A DNA stretch of 64,000 bases from a bacterium (GTDB taxonomy: Bacteria > SZUA-182 > DTGQ01): assembly GCA_023512255.1 (NCBI GenBank), contig JAILZY010000006.1, forward strand, positions 14,273-78,272, read 5' to 3'. Both the position numbers and the translations under genes were made by a program. The notes under the pieces were generated by a model. The model was given only the letters and a program-made list of their open reading frames with translations. It had not been told where the DNA came from and ran no database searches. This document shows, in pieces, positions 61,560 to 64,000 of this stretch. Position 1 is the first letter of the stretch. Each line of letters begins with the position of its first letter.

Positions 61560-62747
61560 CTAAATCAGCCGAAGCTCCTGGCCAATCCGCTGAATCTTAT
61601 CGGCGGCCTCTTCCAGATCAGCCAGGGTGTGGGTGGCTATCAGGGAAATCCGCAATCTAGCACCTCCCCTAGGGACAGCGGGAGGGCGGATAGCTGGGGC
61701 ATAAATTCCAGCCTCAAGGAGCTTTTGGCTAAAGCTGAGGGCCCTTTCATTATCTCCTACCAGGATGGGGATGATATGAGTCTGGCTGTTTAGGGTATTA
61801 AAGCCTGATTCTTGGAGTTTTTGGCGAAACCAGGCCGCCTGCCTCAGTAGGGTGTCTCGAAGATCAGGGCGGTTATCGACAATATCCAGGGCCATTGAGG
61901 CCGCAGCTACGGCCGGCGGCGGCAGAGCAGTGGTAAAGATAAATGGTCGAGCCCGATTGATTAAAAAGTCAATCAGGAGGGAATCTCCAGCTACATAGGC
62001 TCCAAACGCTCCCAGAGCCTTACTGAGGGTACCCATCTGGATGTCGATCTCACCCTCAAGACCAAAAAGCTCTACGGCTCCACGGCCATGTTCTCCCAGC
62101 ACTCCGGTAGCATGGGCTTCATCCACCATGACCGAGGCCTCGAATTCTGCGGCCAGATCAACAATTTCCCGCAGCGGCGCAAGATCACCATCCATGCTAA
62201 ACAGCGAATCGGTAACAATGAGCCGCTTTCCGCGGCCGCCCGAGTGGCGAGCCAGCAGGCGGCGAAGATCTTCCATATCCCGGTGATTATAGCGCACCAG
62301 CTTAGCCCGGCTCAACAGAACACCATCGACAATGCTGGCATGATTGAGGCGGTCGGAAAAAACCAGATCCTCCCGCTGACAAAGAGCACTTATAAGCCCA
62401 CAGTTGGCCATATAGCCGCAGTTGAAGACCAGGGCTGATTCGGTTTTTTTAAAATTAGCCAGTTTTTTTTCAAGTTCCTCGTGAGGAGGAAAATTCCCAC
62501 CCACTAGCCGCGAGGCCCCAGCTCCTATGCCGAAACCGCTGAGCGCCTGAGCTGCCGCCTGCTTCAAAAAGCCTGATGAGGCCAGCCCCAGGTAGTTATT
62601 GGAAGAAAAATTGATCACCTCTCTCCCTTGCAGAAACACTCTAGCCCCTGCGGCACTATCAACCAGTTTCATCTGGCGGTAGCACCCTGCCTCCTTCAGA
62701 TCGACGATTTGCCGGTGAAGAAATTTTCTCAAGGGTTCCCGGAGCAT
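61560..62747 (-). CDS. bioF: 8-amino-7-oxononanoate synthase BioF
   Basis: This 395-residue PLP enzyme of the alpha-oxoamine synthase family has INFSSNNYLGLAS, GIGAGASRLVGGN, DRLNHASIVDG, VDEAHATGVLGEHGRG and the Schiff-base lysine in MGTLSKALGAFGAY. It joins pimeloyl-ACP and alanine to form KAPA. It follows bioB by 13 bases on the same strand. Full length. Confidence 0.94.
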   Translation of the reverse strand: MLREPLRKFLHRQIVDLKEAGCYRQMKLVDSAAGARVFLQGREVINFSSNNYLGLASSGFLKQAAAQALSGFGIGAGASRLVGGNFPPHEELEKKLANFKKTESALVFNCGYMANCGLISALCQREDLVFSDRLNHASIVDGVLLSRAKLVRYNHRDMEDLRRLLARHSGGRGKRLIVTDSLFSMDGDLAPLREIVDLAAEFEASVMVDEAHATGVLGEHGRGAVELFGLEGEIDIQMGTLSKALGAFGAYVAGDSLLIDFLINRARPFIFTTALPPPAVAAASMALDIVDNRPDLRDTLLRQAAWFRQKLQESGFNTLNSQTHIIPILVGDNERALSFSQKLLEAGIYAPAIRPPAVPRGGARLRISLIATHTLADLEEAADKIQRIGQELRLI

Positions 62748-62760
62748 GGCTAAGATTTCA

Positions 62761-63795
62761 TTATTCTTGAGAAGGGTAGCTGTCTAGGTCGATCTTGCTT
62801 GAGAAGGTAAACCCAAGATCCTGAATCATTCTCTGATCATCTTCCCACCGGCCGCCTTTAGTGGTCAGGAAATTACCCACCATCAGCCCGCTGGCGCCGG
62901 CCAAAAAGATCCACGATTGTAGACTGCGCAAGGTAACTTGACGGCCGCCGCAAACCTGAATACTCACCTTGGGCATGATCAGCCGAAAAAAAGCCACCGA
63001 CCTCAAAGCTTCAAGAGGAGACATAAGCGCTCGGTCCTGATAGCGGGTTCCAGCAATTGGATGGAGAAAATTCACCGGCACCGAGTCAACAGCCAAATCT
63101 CGCAGGCAGAAGGCTAGCTCAAGCCTCTGGCGCCTGCTCTCCCCTAAGCCGATAATTCCTCCGCTACAGACCGAAAGGCCAACTGCCTTAGCGGCCTCGA
63201 TCGTCTGCTTCCGCTCCTCGAAGGTATGGGTGGTGCAAACCTGGGGAAAGAAACTTTCGGCTGTCTCAAGGTTGTGGTGATAGCGCTTCAATCCAGCAGC
63301 TTTGAGACTGGACAGGGCAGAGGCTGAGATGGTGCCCAGGGAAGCAGCACAGGAGAGTGAGGGAAATCGCTCAACTATAAGCCGAATAGTTTCACACAGC
63401 GAATCAATTTCCCGCCTGGTTTCTGTTTTCCCGCCACTGGTTACCAGGCTAAAGCATTGAGCTCCCATAGTTGCGGCCTGAGCCGCTTTTTCCAGAACCT
63501 GATCAGGAGCAAGAAGCGGATAGACAGCCACCTGGGTTTCATGGTGGAGCGACTGGGCGCAAAAGCCGCAATCCTCACCACACCAGCCGCTTTTGGCATT
63601 GATGATAGCACACAGTCTGACTGACCTACCCAAAAATTTATCCCTGATCCGGCTGCTCATCTCAAACAAGGCAGGAAGGTCCTCAAGACCTACTTGCTCA
63701 TCAAGATATAGGGCTTCCTCAAAACTCAAATAGCCCCCTTTGAGAATTTTTTCTCCAAGATTTTGGATGAGACTACCTACTCTTTTATCTGACAT
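62761..63795 (-). CDS. bioB: Biotin synthase BioB
   Basis: This 344-residue radical-SAM enzyme has the CxxxCxxC cluster motif C72-GED-C76-GF-C79 (GWCGEDCGFCAQS), RYHHNLETAESFF and CSGGIIGLGES, which are BioB family motifs. It inserts sulfur into dethiobiotin, using a [4Fe-4S] and a sacrificial [2Fe-2S] cluster. First gene of the minus-strand bio cluster, with a consensus promoter at 63878-63906. Confidence 0.96.
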   Translation of the reverse strand: MSDKRVGSLIQNLGEKILKGGYLSFEEALYLDEQVGLEDLPALFEMSSRIRDKFLGRSVRLCAIINAKSGWCGEDCGFCAQSLHHETQVAVYPLLAPDQVLEKAAQAATMGAQCFSLVTSGGKTETRREIDSLCETIRLIVERFPSLSCAASLGTISASALSSLKAAGLKRYHHNLETAESFFPQVCTTHTFEERKQTIEAAKAVGLSVCSGGIIGLGESRRQRLELAFCLRDLAVDSVPVNFLHPIAGTRYQDRALMSPLEALRSVAFFRLIMPKVSIQVCGGRQVTLRSLQSWIFLAGASGLMVGNFLTTKGGRWEDDQRMIQDLGFTFSSKIDLDSYPSQE

Positions 63796-63877
63796 GGTGG
63801 ATGAGCCAAACGTTTACAGCGGCCACTGCACTTGACCAAGGTGTGATCGTATTGTGCTTATAATAAATTTAAATTTA

Positions 63878-63906
63878 ATTATAGGGTAAATGGAAAAACG
63901 TGTCAA
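63878..63906 (-). promoter_or_regulatory. Perfect-consensus sigma-70 promoter for bioBFHC
   Basis: On the minus strand TTGACA (63901-63906) is followed after exactly 17 bases by TATAAT (63878-63883). The start of transcription would be near 63870, giving a ~75-base leader before bioB. No BirA or BioR operator was recognised over it. Confidence 0.85.
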
Positions 63907-64000
63907 TCTTGACTTTGGAAAGGCAGATGTTCCCCATATTTAAAATTAGGAGAAGTAGATAAGCTGCAGGGGAAGGGTATTGAGGTAAAAGACAATAGTA

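Noticed and set aside
63796-63840. Possible BirA half-site (TGTAAAC near 63811-63817, minus strand)
   Set aside because: No matching inverted half at the expected 14-15-base spacing.

Overview
The window looks like a 64-kb piece of a motile, diderm (Gram-negative-type) bacterial chromosome. It carries both P-ring (FlgI) and lipoprotein L-ring (FlgH) genes, many signal peptides, and mid-range GC with very AT-rich spacers. The gene set (FlhF/FlhG/FliA-linked flagellar cluster, CheX, PilZ, MotE-like protein, FlgJ without a muramidase domain, a CRISPR type III RAMP fragment) would suit a deltaproteobacterium-like lineage or an uncultured candidate phylum. I cannot name the taxon from sequence alone. 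No rRNA, tRNA or CRISPR array was seen.

Layout: (1) 1-562 is the 3' part of a RAMP-superfamily CRISPR protein, probably Csx10-like. (2) 693-5644, all on the minus strand, holds a Memo-like protein, a small OB-fold-like membrane protein, TrkH, a 46-residue membrane peptide and two separate 222-residue TrkA/Ktr-type subunits, i.e. a potassium uptake operon. (3) 5913-8087 is a fused BioD-BioA. (4) 8276-12075 is a regulatory block: CheY, CheX, a YcgR-like PilZ protein and an NtrC-type sigma-54 activator. (5) 12387-19626 has a ferredoxin-NADP reductase-like flavoprotein and a 1956-residue secreted protein with eleven ~109-residue DUF7507/DUF11-like repeats. (6) 20082-53183 is a single co-directional flagellar cluster: TPR protein, fliE, fliF, fliG, fliH, fliI, fliJ, motE-like, motA, two motB-like genes, fliL, fliM, fliN, fliO, fliP, fliQ, fliR, flhB, flhA, flhF, flhG, fliA, flgB, flgC, fliK, flgD, flgE, flgF, flgG, flgA, flgH, flgI, flgJ. 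Flagellin and hook-associated genes are not here. (7) 53473-58418 has a lipoprotein, an ABC-2 export pair and a glycine-rich surface protein. (8) 59589-63795 is a minus-strand bioB-bioF-bioH-bioC cluster behind a perfect-consensus sigma-70 promoter. With BioD-BioA, the window encodes the route from malonyl-ACP methyl ester to biotin, apart from the shared fatty-acid synthase steps.

The most unusual content is between the genes. Three families of small non-coding elements with terminal inverted repeats occur. Family 1 has four copies (9187, 13365, 48849, 56832), three of them bracketed by perfect 8-bp target duplications, so it is a MITE that has transposed. Family 2 (31788, 58700) and family 3 (12246, 58786) are older; one family 3 copy sits inside a family 2 copy. 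In addition, short direct duplications, several spanning a stop codon or gene junction, recur across the window. The protein-level oddities are a GVYTGA version of the GAFTGA loop in the NtrC-type activator, NPQH instead of NPTH in FlhB, and two MotB-like proteins that are degenerate in complementary halves.
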